A DNA stretch of 35,486 bases from Chara braunii (taxonomy: Eukaryota; Streptophyta; Charophyceae; Charales; Characeae). Of this stretch, positions 1 to 11,052 are shown piece after piece. Both the position numbers and the translations under genes were made by a program. The notes under the pieces are model-generated. The model saw only the letters and a list, made by a program, of their open reading frames with translations, made no database searches and was not told where the DNA came from. Position 1 is the first letter of the stretch. The number at the start of each line of letters is the position of its first letter. The stretch lies in the NCBI GenBank assembly GCA_003427395.1, contig BFEA01000327.1, positions 1,552,264-1,587,749 of the forward strand. The letters run 5' to 3'.

Positions 1-1560
1 AAAAAAAAAAAGAGTTCCACGCCCGTTCGATCATAGGATGGATGCAATCATGTGAGAGGATCCCAATTTGACAGCGTGCGTGTGTTCTGGTTGGCCAGAG
101 TGTTCTAGGTCTGTGCAGAGAGCCAGGCTGGAATCAGACGGATTCAAGTTCTGATATGGACTAGTTATACTCCTCGCCTGCCACGTTTTGAATGCACCTG
201 TACATGATTTGACCCTAGTGCATTCGAAATCTCGGCGGATAGGGGTGGTGTAGCTACCAGCAGGCCCTACTCCAGCTATAGGGGAATGAATTGAGAAGCT
301 CCAGGATGTACTACGGATTGCACTAGGATTCAACATGTACTTTTTCATGATAAGGGATGGTTGTTCCAGGTTTGGTGGTGCAAGAGATCCTACTGGGTCT
401 GGTGACCATACGTAAGTGATTCCCTATCAGCCAATTTGATACGTTAATAACGGGAAGAATCTTGGTTCGAGCATGCGTGTTGTCACGACGCTGGAGGTGA
501 AGCGTGCAGCTTGTCACTCGATGAGTGTTGGGTGCTTGGTTAGGGTGGAGGGAGAAGGGGAAGTTAGTGGTAGGCAGGTCGAGATTCGTAGGTGGGGATA
601 TGCTTAGTAGTAACGTCTATGTCGTTGCAGAGCTGAATGTGAATCCACAAGTGCGGAGTACCTGGATTAGGGCAGGGGAGGAAAAGGGGGGAAATTAGCA
701 GTAGACTGGGATTCGGAGGTGGGGATGTAGCCACAGCACTGAGGGAGGAGTGTGGCCCATTAATCATCCAGTACGAGGTGCTTAGACTAGAAGGAAAAGT
801 TGGCGGAAGATTAGGGTTAGTCAGTGAGGCATGAAGATATGTGGAGGATTCTGTAGTATGCGTAGGATCTAGATGACGGGGAGAGTGTGGGTGGGTTGTT
901 GCAGCCTGTTCTCCACCAGGTTAGTCCAGATTAGCGTCAGGGAGGGCATGGATGGAGCGCATTAGGGTGAAGTATTATGTAGTGCCAGTTACGGCCCACT
1001 CCAGCGATCTGCTATCTGCCTTGTTCTGGAAGGAAGTAGAGAGGTTAGCTATAGGTTTAGACTGTTACGACGCATCAGTTGTGAAAGTAGATTCTTGAAG
1101 GCATATCTGTAGAGGACTTCCGGTATTTGCGGAGATTGACATATGTCCCGCCAGCCAGAGCATATTCAGGTCCGTATCGAAGCGGACGCCTCAAGCGCAT
1201 CGTGGTAGACATTCGTACACATTGAGTCGGCAAATTCCCACAGAGTTACCCGCCCGCCTCACTCGCTTCACCTTGAAAAAGTAAACTTTCCTCACCTACT
1301 GTGAGGGCGGCTATGGTGGTACCTCCCTACCTGCTCTTGGGCATGCAGAGAGGTTGGGTAACGCCAGTAACGTGAACAGCGGGCGTTACCAGCAGCGCAG
1401 CGCTCGAGACCAGCTAAGCGACGCGCCTCCGCCAGTACCTCCACACCGCCTTTCCCATACTGTTGCGAATGCGTGTGTGCGAGTATGCCCTCAAAAGAAC
1501 ATCCTATATGTATGTCCTTGCCTTGGGCACTATGCCCCAGTGTTGCAAACCCCGAAGGTC
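1..1560. other. Non-coding stretch, no gene recognised
   Basis: The window opens with 12 A residues, which could be the end of a retroposon tail lying outside. The rest has many stops in all frames and no motif I recognise. A diverged direct repeat is visible: the G/A-rich segment at about 548-602 resembles 672-731 (both contain GTGGGGAT preceded by an ATTCG-containing stretch), spaced about 125 bases. Short frames here look like chance. Confidence 0.6.
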
Positions 1561-1564
1561 GGCG

Positions 1565-2035
1565 GCACTTGACTGGTCGGCTGGTCAGCACCTACTGGTC
1601 GGCTGATCAGCACCTACCGGTCGGTGGTCGTCGGCACCAATTTTTATTTTTTTTTGGTCCAGAACCCCAAATAACCCCTCCAACACCCCCATAACGGCCC
1701 CCAATACCCCCATACAACCTCCCAACACCCCCAAACCGCCCCCAACACCCTCATTACCCCCCCCCCATTACCCCCTATACCACCCCTATACCACCCCTAT
1801 ACCACCCTATACCCCCTCCCCTCCAAACCCCCCCCCAACCCCGTCATACCCCCCCTCATCCCCAAAAGTTTCTCAGCGGATTTGGGATGTACTCAGCAAG
1901 CGCAGTACAGCCCCCAACTCAGATTTGAAAAAAAATCAGTGGATGGTTGTTCTCTGACTGGTCGGCAGACCGCCGACCAGTCGGCGCTACTGGTCGGCTG
2001 CAATACGGTCGGCGGTTGGGGTCGGCGGTCAGCAG
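1565..2035. repeat. C-rich tract flanked by GGTCGGC-motif clusters
   Basis: Clusters of the motif TGGTCGGC occur at about 1571-1632 and 1955-2030. Between them lies a strongly strand-asymmetric stretch (about 1665-1865) made of irregular CCCC(A/T)-type runs. The right cluster contains a perfect hairpin: GACTGGTCGGC at 1956-1966 and its complement GCCGACCAGTC at 1972-1982, with a 5-base loop. A second perfect hairpin, GCGGTAAC/GTTACCGC, lies just outside at about 2086-2109. I do not recognise the family. Confidence 0.5.
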
Positions 2036-2192
2036 GTATGCTACCCTGCTGGGCCCTAATAAAACTAAGACATCTTCTTGCGAAAAGCGGTAACCTCCTG
2101 CAGTTACCGCAAATTCCGTTGGCCGCTGACAAATGAGGCACCGAATAGTGTGTTTGAGGAATTGGGAAGTGTGTGTGACCGCCTCTCCACAC

Positions 2193-2196
<4 letters not shown>

Positions 2197-2260
<64 letters not shown>
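2197..2260 (+). repeat. Poly(A) tract, 64 A
   Basis: A pure run of 64 A residues. It directly abuts a LINE 3'-end copy that lies on the opposite strand (2262-2460), so it is not that copy's expected tail. It may be the tail of a plus-strand retroposon ending at about 2196, whose body I cannot identify. Confidence 0.8.
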
Positions 2261-2261
<1 letters not shown>

Positions 2262-2460
2262 CAACACCCCACCAGTGTTAGTGCTGCTGATAAGAGCAAA
2301 CACCACTAACACCTGGGGAGAGGCTCCATCTATTGGTGGGGAGCGTCACCTGCTGGAAAACAGGTCCAGTGTCCCATATGCAGAAAAGAGAATGTCTGAG
2401 AAAAAATGAGAACAGTGACTGTGGGGTCTGCCAGCATTGATTGCCCTGCAACCCAGGGGA
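2262..2460 (-). mobile_element. LINE 3'-end fragment (copy a)
   Basis: Read on the minus strand this matches the segment at 15859-16055 over most of its length, including GATAAGAGCA on the plus strand (2290-2299), the CTATTGGTGGGGAGC block and the GGTCCAGTGTCCCAT block. The latter contains a small hairpin (CTGGA ... TCCAG, 2353-2369) shared by seven or eight sites in the window. I infer it is the 3' UTR end of the LINE family described at L2. It lacks a poly(A) tail in its own orientation, being joined to a run of T on the minus strand instead. Confidence 0.6.
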
Positions 2461-2879
2461 TTGACTGAGCAGGCCCTATATAGTGTCCAGCGGTGTAGTC
2501 TTTTATGAGCGTGGAGAGCTGCCATTGTCCTTTCTTTTTTTTTTTATAACAAAAAACAGGTCCTTATGGGCCTGGCCCCTTTTCCATTCTGGGGAGCATC
2601 AGTCCGGTTCCTATTCCCCCGGCCAGTCATAAAGCAATATTACATCATGAAACACACTCACGCTTCCTTCCATATGGCTGAAGGACCCCTGACCAGCATT
2701 GACTGCTCCCTTGAGGGAGGATTGACTGTCAGCTTGCCCTAACAACTTGCTCCTCTCAGGTTCCCTTCTTGGGCCTGTCAAAAGGACCTATTCAAAACGA
2801 GAGAAAGTGGTAGGATCTTGCTCCAGTCACTAATCTGAGTCTCCTTCCTTTCCAAAAAACTGGCTTGGTATCTCTGTTG

Positions 2880-3480
2880 CTCAGCCTAGGACACTGTTGT
2901 CTGTGTCGGGACTGTTTGGTTTTCTCCTCACGTCTTATGAATTGTGCCAGTCCCTCCACCGGACATAAAAGATCTTTATCTCTCAACTTTCCTTCGATCA
3001 GCCAGGTCTTGGTAAACTTCAACTGTACTGTGCGCTGTTGCTCGTCCTCGTCTGGTAGGGACAGGCTTGCCTTGTCCATCCTTGCCCAAAAGTCATCCTG
3101 ACCCTTGTCTAAAATTTCTCTGCCCTCTCTGAGAATCCCTTAAACCCTTAATCCCTAAACCCTCGATTACTATCCTGCTCTATGGGACCCTTACTTTCGT
3201 CTTATTCCCCCCTCTTGGATGTCTGATCATGGCATGTCTTGTCCACCCGTAGTTGTTTGTTGCTGGTGCCTGAGTTGTGCCACTCCTTCCAGCAAATGCG
3301 GTCTTCTCGTAACTCTGCAATCTTGCCGTTTATCAACCAATTCTTGCTGAAGGTCCATCTGTCCTTCTTTCACTGTTCCTCGTCCTCCGTCCATGACTGC
3401 TTGGTCTTCCTCCATCTGCAGAGGATTTCAGCTTGTATCATCGTTTTCGTCTCCACCCAAACTTTCTCGCGTGGGTTGGA
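2880..3480. repeat. Diverged tandem duplication of about 340 bp
   Basis: The stretches at about 2880-3085 and 3220-3420 are diverged copies. Both contain GAATTGTGCCA / GAGTTGTGCCA followed by CTCCA, a CAACT..CAACC block before CTTG, and TTGCTCGTCCTCGTC / TTCCTCGTCCTCCGTC. Read on the minus strand both give partly alignable peptides (EGLAQFIR against EGVAQLRH). This may lie in the 3' region of L1 or be an older insertion. The function is unknown. Confidence 0.45.
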
Positions 3481-3899
3481 CAGTCCTTCAATAATGGGTC
3501 ATATGGAAGGAAAGATGCAGGTGCCATTGTCCTTTGTACCTCTTCACCCTCAAAAGAAGGGTGCCAGATAAGCAGTTAGGGGCTGATACTATTCAGAAGA
3601 ACTACTCACTCCAAACCTTGCTCAGTGGCACAGATTACTTAGGATACTCAAACTGCCAGCCTTGACTACCCCAACAGAACATACAAACAAGAGAACATTA
3701 GCGGAGTCCTCCCCAGGGGGCTCCAGGGAGGAGTTCCACATGTGGGCACCTATTAGGATGTAAAGGAGAGTATCACATTCAGGACAGAATCTCTGCCAGA
3801 GACGGGGTGTAAGGTGGGAAGGGATCTGGAAATCCGAGGGAGGGCGTAATGGGAACGAGGGTTCTATGTTAGTCCAGTCCTTGAAAACTAGACGGTAGT

Positions 3900-6410
3900 C
3901 TCTCATTTCTTCCAAATCGCGCGGCCCTTCCCAACTGTCACCACCCCATTCTACTTTTGCAATCCATCCTTCTCTTTCTTCTCCTACCCAGTCTGTGCAA
4001 AATGTCGTGATCCGTCTCCAATTTGTCTGAAGAGGTCCAATTGTGATTTTTTGTGTCCAACCATCTCCGTGTGAGTTCAAGGTGAACCTGTTGCTGAATC
4101 TGTTCTAAAATCTCTGACCCCTCCACCCATACCTTCTCCATGGCCAGGGTGCATCGTTGCCACCAAAGTGCCCATATCACTGCCCTCCTTCCCAATCTGT
4201 ACATGTTCCCTACGAAGGTCGAGGTTGTTCCTGCCAACGGCCAATGCCCAGCCAATATGGCTTGCCATGACGAGGGTCAGGGAATGTCGGATTCCATTTT
4301 CCGCCATATACGGTCCCACCATCTCCATATAAATTGGGCAATCGGACATTGCATGAAGATATGCTCAATGGTCTCCGCCTTCTTGTGGGAAGGGAAGAGA
4401 CTCTGACACCGCTGGCACCGTAGGAGCAATAGACGTCTTTGTTCGAGGGTTGTGCGGTCAGTCAATCAGTCATTGGTTGGCAGATAGCGATGGGTTATTT
4501 GCCACTGTAGGAAGGTGATTTTCATGGGCTTAGATTTTTGTTCCTTGAACCATTGTATTGGTGACAGGAGCGTGCGGTCCACATTCAGGTGCTTGACCCA
4601 TCTTAGACTATCATTAATCATATCTCTCAGATACCATTTAGGTCTGAGCATTTTGTAGGCTGATTTGACCATTAGCTGGTGCAGGCTAATATAACCTACC
4701 TTGGGGGCTCCCCTGTTTTGGGGAGGCTGCCAAGTCCATTCCACCGGGTCCAGAGCTAGGTCCTGGATTGGTTTGTCTCGTTGGAACGCCACCCTTTGTC
4801 CCTTCTCTTCTATAACTCTCACACGGTGCACTGTTGCTTTATTTCTCATTCGAAAGGTGCTCTACTCCCTTGGAGGGTGCCCGTTTTGGTGATGGTGTAG
4901 TGTTCGACCAGGACTATTTGGGGTGAGACCATATGTATTTGGCCAATCCTCAGCGGGGTCCCTATGCGTGCCACCCAATCTCCTACTCTCAAGGTGGGGC
5001 CACGTTTGAGGATCCGGTACCATTCCAGTGGGATGGCTTCGATAAGATTTTCCAAAAGTTCTTCTACATGGTGGCAGTACCTTAAGGTTGCTCGCAATTG
5101 GTCCTTTGTTTTCCAATATTGCCTCTCATTGTCCCAAAGATCCCCTACCCTAAGTATGTCATGTTTAACCCAGCTCTTCCAGGGCAGGGATGAGCTCGTC
5201 ATGACGCAGCCCCTCGTGTCTGTCACCCATCTATTTTCGAAAAGGGGTTGACGGTGGACCTCCTCCCAACGGTCGAGGTGAGCGGAAGTTTATGCCGGGT
5301 ATGCAGCAGAGATGGTCATAAGTTGTTCAACGTCAGAGGCCCGCCTTCCGGCCCATCCCTTCCGTGTAGGAGCTTGCGTGGGATCGTCCAAAATCGGTCC
5401 TCTAGCCATGTCAGCGGATGGATTGTATGGGGGGTTGTCGGGGCCAGTCGGGCCAAATGTTCTAGAGCTAAAACACACCACGGTTTTTGGGGGGTAATAA
5501 TAAGTTTTTTTATCCACTTTATTCGTAATGTTTGCACCTGCGTGGCTGGATCAAGTATTCTCAAGCCTCCTCTGCTTTAGGCTGGATAATTGAATTCCAG
5601 GCCACTCGGCTTATTGCATTGGCCTGCTCTTCATCCCCCCTCCATAGGAAAGCAACTACCTTTTTCCTTAGGCTCCTCAGGGCCGCTTTGCTTAATGGCC
5701 ACAGTAAGAACTTGTACCATAATGTCGCAAAAATCACGTTATTAAGTACTAGAGCTCGACCGAAAAGGGATGGGTGTTTGTTTCTCCAGTTGTTAAGTTT
5801 GTGTTGAGTCGGGGTGTTGATCCGCTCGTCCTTGATTGGTGGCCGTCCCTCTGTTGTCATGGATACCCCTAGGATTCTTATTGGGTCTCTAACGGCATCC
5901 ATGCGACTCGTGGTGACTCTGGCGGGCGTCCCCCTTGGTAGTGGATTCACCATCCTTGTGTTTTAGATCCCCAATTAATTGTCATGTCGGAAACCTTGAC
6001 AAACTTTTCCATCATCCGTTGGATTTCCTCCATATTACGGTGTGTGGTCTCTGCCATTATTGTGAGATCATCCGCGAACAAAGAACACATCGGGATTGCG
6101 TCCTCCGGGACGCGTGTGTGGTAATATTTTTGTTTGCCCAAAGATTGGCGGCTAGTGCCTCCATAATGACCAAGAAAAGGAAAGGGGCAATTGGATCCCC
6201 TTGGCGGACCGATCGCTCTAAATGTAGGGGCGGGGCAAGACTTTCATTCGCATGTAGTAGCGTTTTGGTGCAGGATTTGTATCCAGCGTCTGATATTCAG
6301 CCCAAAGTGCATTTTTTCTAGACATTTGTCCAGAAACAACCAGTCCACGTGATCATAGGGCTTTTCGAAGTCGATGAAGATTAGGACCGCGTTTTGACGA
6401 GAGTGGGTTT
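3900..6410 (-). pseudogene. LINE ORF2 remnant: reverse transcriptase, connection region, zf-RVT knuckle (L1)
   Basis: Decayed ORF2 read on the minus strand through at least five frameshifts. In order: RT motif A as FIDFEKPYDHVDW (about 6334-6377; the usual KAYD reads KPYD), the RQGDPIAPFLFLVIME block (about 6140-6215), the catalytic FADDL motif (about 6062-6085), and the post-RT block with LWYKFLLWP and FLWRG (about 5640-5730). RILDPATQVQTLRIKWIKKL follows (about 5505-5560), then a connection region with ILRVGDLWD and IPLEWYRIL (about 5010-5160). Last come the knuckle CQRCQ...ETIEHIFMQC...IWRWW (about 4300-4410) and the C-terminal AVIWALWW block (about 4140-4190). A live ORF2 would drive target-primed reverse transcription. 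The frameshifts and internal stops make this copy inactive. It belongs to the same family as L2, L3 and L4. Confidence 0.85.
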
Positions 6411-9130
6411 TTTGTGTCTTTTGGGATTTTAAGTAGCAGAGTGAGCCTTTTGGAGGCCACTCGCCATCGTGAGCCTCCAAATTTAGGAGAGGCTCAATCG
6501 GACTCTCGGCTTGGCTACGGCCATGTACTGGTGCGCAAAGGCAAAAAAACACTCGTAAGCAAAGATATCACGCCGTGAGTTTGGAAAATGACGATTTGGC
6601 TAGAAAAGAATCCATTGGGCGCATTTATTTATTTTTTTTCCCCGTCTGACACCACAGGCAACCCCTGCAGTTATGACACACGGCTTGACACCACGGTCGT
6701 CGGTACTTTCATTACATTTTCGAACTTGGAGGCTGTTTTCTTTGTGGGCGCGTCTTTTTTTGCTCATCCAATCCTCAAAAGTGACATCAACGTACTTACC
6801 CCTTTTTTAATTCCCAGATTTTTTTCTTTTCATTATATTTGCAAGGAAAATAAGTAACAGCGAGATGACAATTCCAGATCACACCATCACATTGAAAGCC
6901 AAATAGTCACACCGTGTCCAGAGAGCAGCATTGCACCAATAATACACCAATGGAGGTTCGTAGCACTGAAAACCAATGTTCATGGAGAGCATACTCTCTC
7001 CTTCCAACACAAGAGTCCAGTTCCTTCACACTCACACTTGGCGCCCAGCGCCCAGCCTACTCCTACACAGCTACTACATATTACAAAAAGACTGCAACTG
7101 TTGACATCAGCGGCAGCCCAAAGTACTTGAAGATGTCGCCCATGCATACCATCGCCAATACAAGGTAAGTGCCCTCACATCATCATCATCATCATCATCA
7201 TCATCCTTCACCTATCCCCTGACTACACCCACGTTTGTCCTCTGTTTCACCCAAGGACCACCCCTGCGCTTCACTGTAATCCAAGCCCACCAGCTATGGT
7301 GGCTGGGCTATGGCGCTGCCCTCAGCAGCGCCCTCCTCCTCTGCACGACCGCACGTGCTGCACCTCGCCTCTCGGCGCCAGCCAGCAGCCGCGAGCATTT
7401 GCTCCAGCAGAGCTGCCGCAAGCATGCGAGTGCTTGAATGAGGCTGCCTCGCCAGAGCTCTTTCCTTTATGGAAAAGAGTTGGCCAGCTCTCGCAGCCTG
7501 GCTGGGCTGGCCTGGGCCCAGAAGCTTCCGGAAGGCCCCAGGAGGCTGCCTGGATGCAGCAGCTACTGGGCTGTTGGGCCTCGTTCGGTTGGGCGCCCAA
7601 CTGTCTCTGTATGAGGCTGCGATTCACGCCCAGGGCCTGCATTCTTTCGAAAGGCCCGGTAGGCCGTGAAAATGTCTTCGGTGCTCGGCCTGTGTTTCTT
7701 TCAACCAACTGGCGCGTCGCAACTGCCTGGACCCCAAATATGAAATTGACAGTTGAAGGCCTCTTGCAAAAAGCCAGGCCCGCCTTCACTTAGGGCGGGT
7801 AAGGCTGCAGACAGGGCCCCATAGGCCTACCGAGGACCCTGATCCTCGCATATTGGGACCGTTATGTGATGTGAGCAAGCCTCACACTGCGGCCAGGACA
7901 GGAGATAGGAGAGAGGATGAGAGGGAGACCCGATTTTTCTCTTCCAGAAACACCTGTCAAACACCCGTCTTCACCCAAATAGAGCGCACGGTTATTATAG
8001 CTTTATTTGGTGCAAATTTGAGTCTGGATAAGGCAATAATTACCGGGCGGTTACGATCCTGGCCAATTTCGAAGTACAAATTCATGAGAAAGCACAATGC
8101 CGTCCAATTGCCAAAGAAATGAATGAACTTGAGAGGAGAAAGAGGGAAAGAAGAAGACGAAGACGAAGAAGATGGACACCGGCAATGACCAATGATAACT
8201 CCTTTCTTCTCGCCACCCACTCTCCTCCTCCTTATCTCCTCCCTTCTTATTTTACAATAAAGAATAATAATGTCAAATGGCTGAACCAGAACCAATGTCT
8301 GAGTCCCTCTCCTACTGCAGGTACAACATGAGGTCCACCATAGCCATGGCCCCCTTTCTCCTTCCTCTTCCTGAAGGCCGAGGCAATGGCAGACTGCTAG
8401 GCCTTGCCCTGATGTGCAATAGACAACTCAAAGCAGCTATGGCTGCTCTGGCTCAGGCCGCCGAGCCTGACTCTTGCCTCAAAGCTTCTTAGTGTAGCTC
8501 TACCCCTAATGGGGCCTTCCAGATGCAGCACCCACCAAGGTGATGAAGATGGCGCCCACCATAGCCAGGTACTAAGTACCTATGGCGCTCCCCCATCCTA
8601 GTCCCTTCTTCCTCCTCTTCCTCCCCGAGCTCCTCCATCATAGCCAAGGTGGGAAGCTTGGCGACCTTCTTCCCCAGCAGCGCTGCTGACTCCAGCGCTG
8701 CTCCAGCCAGCGCTCCAACAGTGTGTCGCCAAACTTGCACACTGTAGAATGAGGAGGAGCTCTCTGCTCCTGAAGATATAGCGGCCTGCTTGCCTCTTGG
8801 GCGGCGACTTCCAGGTGGCGCAGCCTCCAAGCAACTGGTACCTCAAGGCCGTGCCGCCTCCAAGCAACCGGTACCTCCTCCCTTTCGGAGGGAAACATCA
8901 TTGCAGACTCTGATGTTGCCTTTACAGGCCCTAGACTCAGATACAGATTAAAGAAAGAAAAGCGAAGGAGAACTCCTCTAAATGATTGGAAGCAGGGGGC
9001 ACTGGACATGTCAAAAGAATATGGGTACCTGTCAGAGCGCTCCCACTGCACCACTCCTCAGCCAAGGCCACAGGGGGCGTTCATCAATGGTGAGAGGAAA
9101 CCGAAGCATCCAACCCCCCTAGCATTCGCG
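6411..9130. other. Non-coding stretch with microsatellites and a GC-rich block
   Basis: No gene is recognisable. An (ATC)n microsatellite lies at about 7178-7206 and a GAA/GAC-rich tract at about 8145-8172. The segment 7290-7800 is GC-rich and open on both strands (165 codons plus, 155 codons minus). Neither frame shows a familiar domain, and openness on both strands fits base composition better than selection. Sequence at 8300-8870 is also GC-rich with several overlapping weak frames. Confidence 0.55.
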
Positions 9131-9414
9131 CTCAGAAGTTGAAGTCTCTTCTTTTCATCCAGGATTGACGAATCATCTATATTCGTAGATACAGAAGAGT
9201 GTACGACTTACAGAACAGATCCTGTTCAAGTACAGTCGTAGCACAGGAGGAGCTCGCGAAATACTATATACGCTTGAAGACTACACGTACGTTTGTAGTT
9301 ATGGGATTGTGGGGAGCAGAAATCTCCCTGCGTTTGATACTGTGTGAGATGATGCTCGACTCGGGCATGGGGCACATGAGGAAGCGATGTGGGAATAGGC
9401 CAAGCAGAAAAACA

Positions 9415-9640
9415 AATGCAGAGCTGCAAGCTCCAGGGCATACTCACACTAGGACTCTTTACGGTGCAGGGTGGGTGAATTCAATCCTTGCGAAGAAGCG
9501 GGAGGCCCAACATTCATTAAATGGGAACTATAATTAGAAGATGGGCCTCCCTCCACTACTCACCACATGCAGAAACGAGAACAAATACGCTGCTGTATCT
9601 TCCCAAGTTGTAGTGCAATTTTCTTTCTCATTTTGCAGAT
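9415..9640 (+). repeat. Dispersed repeat, copy 1 of two
   Basis: About 225 bp closely resembling 16986-17215. Shared blocks include AGGGTGGGTGA, AAGAAGCGGGAGGC, TTAAATGGGAAC, CCCTCCACTACTCACCACATGCAGAAA, GTATCTTCCCAAGTTGTAG and TTCTTTCTCATTTTGCA. Its right half is also related to the short TIR element at 14569-14694. It lies inside the 9140-10895 element. Confidence 0.7.
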
Positions 9641-9812
9641 TAAAAAAAGGGAAAAAAGAAGAAGCAAAAACGAAGTTCATCACTATAGTGGGCAGTGGAG
9701 AGGGAGAACAGGAACATTAACGAGGGCCTCCTGCGAGTTCTCTTATTGTCAACGAGAACATATATATATTGTCAACGAGAATCTATATGTATATCTCAAA
9801 CCGAGCTGCCGG

Positions 9813-10219
9813 GTAAACCGTAGGCGGAGAGGGAGAAGAGGACAACAAACGAGGGGCTGTGAGAAACTATTTCCTCTCGACTTACTCATCAGGAGGAGGC
9901 TGAACCCTCAACTGTTACACTCTGCAGAATCCCCTAACTGATTACACTGTAAGTGATAATCCACCTTAACCCTGGTTGTGGTTAAGCATCAACAACTGGC
10001 CGACAACTGATAGATACCCTGAGGTGGTGGGGACCACCAACCACTGCCCTCGAGATACCTTGGACGAAAGTCAAAGCAGGCTATCACTCACCCACATGAG
10101 ATAGAAAACTCTAAAACTCTATGTTAACCTATCCGTGAAACTCCGCCGAAACAGTTTGTCACAGCCCCTCATTTGTTGTCCTCTTCTCTCTTCTCCCTCC
10201 CTCTCTGCCTACGGTTTAC
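9813..10219. mobile_element. Inverted-repeat element nested in the long-TIR element
   Basis: The arm at 9813-9866 is repeated in inverse orientation at 10155-10219. Both contain GTAAACCGTAGGC, a GAGAGGGAG/GAAGAGGACAACAAA block and GAGGGGCTGTGA. The right arm carries about 11 extra bases in its purine/pyrimidine stretch. The arms enclose about 288 bases without a coding frame. This has the form of a MITE-like or foldback element; no target duplication is evident. Confidence 0.55.
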
Positions 10220-10222
10220 CGA

Positions 10223-10370
10223 GGGCCATGTCCCACTTCTCGAGGTTTTGTTCTGGTTTCGAATATACATGGCTCCTTGCCATCCGATCTGAAAATCTCA
10301 CGGCCCTAGTGTGACCACGTTGGAAAATACACGGAACGTAAACTAAACCCCCGCTAGTGGGACACGGCCC
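10223..10370. mobile_element. MITE-like element with GGGCC(A/G)TGTCCCACT ends
   Basis: A 148-bp unit with 15-bp terminal inverted repeats, GGGCCATGTCCCACT at the left and AGTGGGACACGGCCC at the right (14 of 15 match). The body has no coding frame. Similar termini bound the larger palindrome-rich element at 22215-22918, so the two may share a transposase source. The superfamily is not determined. Confidence 0.5.
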
Positions 10371-10990
10371 CGGGCAGCTCAAAGATATACCACTAATTTT
10401 TGTTTTGGGGAAAAAAACTAGTGGAAAAATTGCGGGATGTATATCCTGCCACTATTTAGTGGAAAACCTGTGGAAAAACTAACGAGGATAAAATTCCCCC
10501 CCGCCCCCCTCCCTACAAAAAAAGAAAAAAGAAAAAAGAAAAAAAATAGTGCTACTATTGACTGGTAATCGGATCGCTGGCATTAGGTTTAATTTTCTTG
10601 TTCCCTGCGGAATGTATATCCTGCCCAAAAGTCAGTGGAAAAAAACAGAACGACCGGCTCATTGATCTCGGAGGCTCATCATCATCGACGATGCAGCTAG
10701 TCGTCCAGGCAAGAGAAGCATCCCTGCAATCCCATAACTACCGTAGAGTGTGCGAAAGCAAGGTATTTTAAACCCAACCTGGAAAATCCTGTCATTGCTA
10801 CTGTGCTTGAACAGGATCTGTTCCATAGGTCGTATACGCTTATGTATTTATGAAATACAAATGACTGGCCAAACCTGAGTGAGGAGGGGAAACTCCCATT
10901 GCCGGGTGCGACGGCCAGGTGGGCGGGTGCTCTAGCTGCTTCTGCCCGCCATCGACGAAGGCACCCTGAAGCCTTCGGCCTACGTAGGGG

Positions 10991-11052
10991 TAATGCGGTA
11001 AGAGTGATCTTTTTTTTTCTGTTTTTTTTTTTTTTTTTTTAATGCGGTAAGA
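10991..11052 (-). mobile_element. Tail-only retroposon insertion with 13-bp target duplication
   Basis: TAATGCGGTAAGA occurs at 10991-11003 and again at 11040-11052, flanking a run of T with one CTG interruption. The next seven bases are also similar (GTGATCT against ACAATCT). This is what a minus-strand target-primed event leaves when reverse transcription stops within the poly(A) tail. The donor element is unknown. Confidence 0.5.

Larger units (their letters stand above)
2531..6410 (-). mobile_element. LINE (non-LTR retrotransposon) copy L1, 5'-truncated
   Basis: A minus-strand LINE. The ORF2 remnant runs from about 6410 (inside the reverse transcriptase, just before motif A) down to about 3900, followed by about 1.3 kb of 3' sequence. 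A likely 3' terminus lies at 2531-2543, where the minus strand reads GTTATAAAAAAAAAAG. About 80 bases before it is a CCGG...CCGG hairpin and the block TGATGCTCCCCA, both resembling the 3' ends of the other copies. Nothing 5' of RT motif A is recognisable, which fits ordinary 5' truncation. The exact 3' end is inferred, and other repeats may be nested between 2600 and 3600. Confidence 0.7.
9140..10895. mobile_element. DNA element with long imperfect terminal inverted repeats (MULE-like candidate)
   Basis: The left end (about 9140-9315) and the reverse complement of the right end (about 10720-10895) align along much of their length. The clearest part is GAACAGATCCTGTTCAAG (left about 9212-9229, right about 10808-10825), identical in both arms, with the GTACGAC/GTATACGAC block just outside. 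Further in, GTAGTTATGGGATTG is shared (9295-9309 and complement at about 10727-10741). Arms of 100-170 bp on a 1.7-kb non-coding body resemble non-autonomous Mutator-like elements, but I could not define a 9-10 bp target duplication, so the superfamily is uncertain. Other elements are nested inside. Confidence 0.55.

Noticed and set aside
7163-7170. Possible splice donors (AAGGTAAGT at about 7163, CAGGTGAGT at about 28111)
   Set aside because: No supported exon or matching acceptor could be defined, and isolated donor matches are common by chance.
7296-7793. Open frame of 165 codons on the plus strand, overlapped by 155 codons on the minus strand
   Set aside because: No recognisable domain, GC-rich composition, and openness on both strands over the same bases. 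Chance is the simpler reading.
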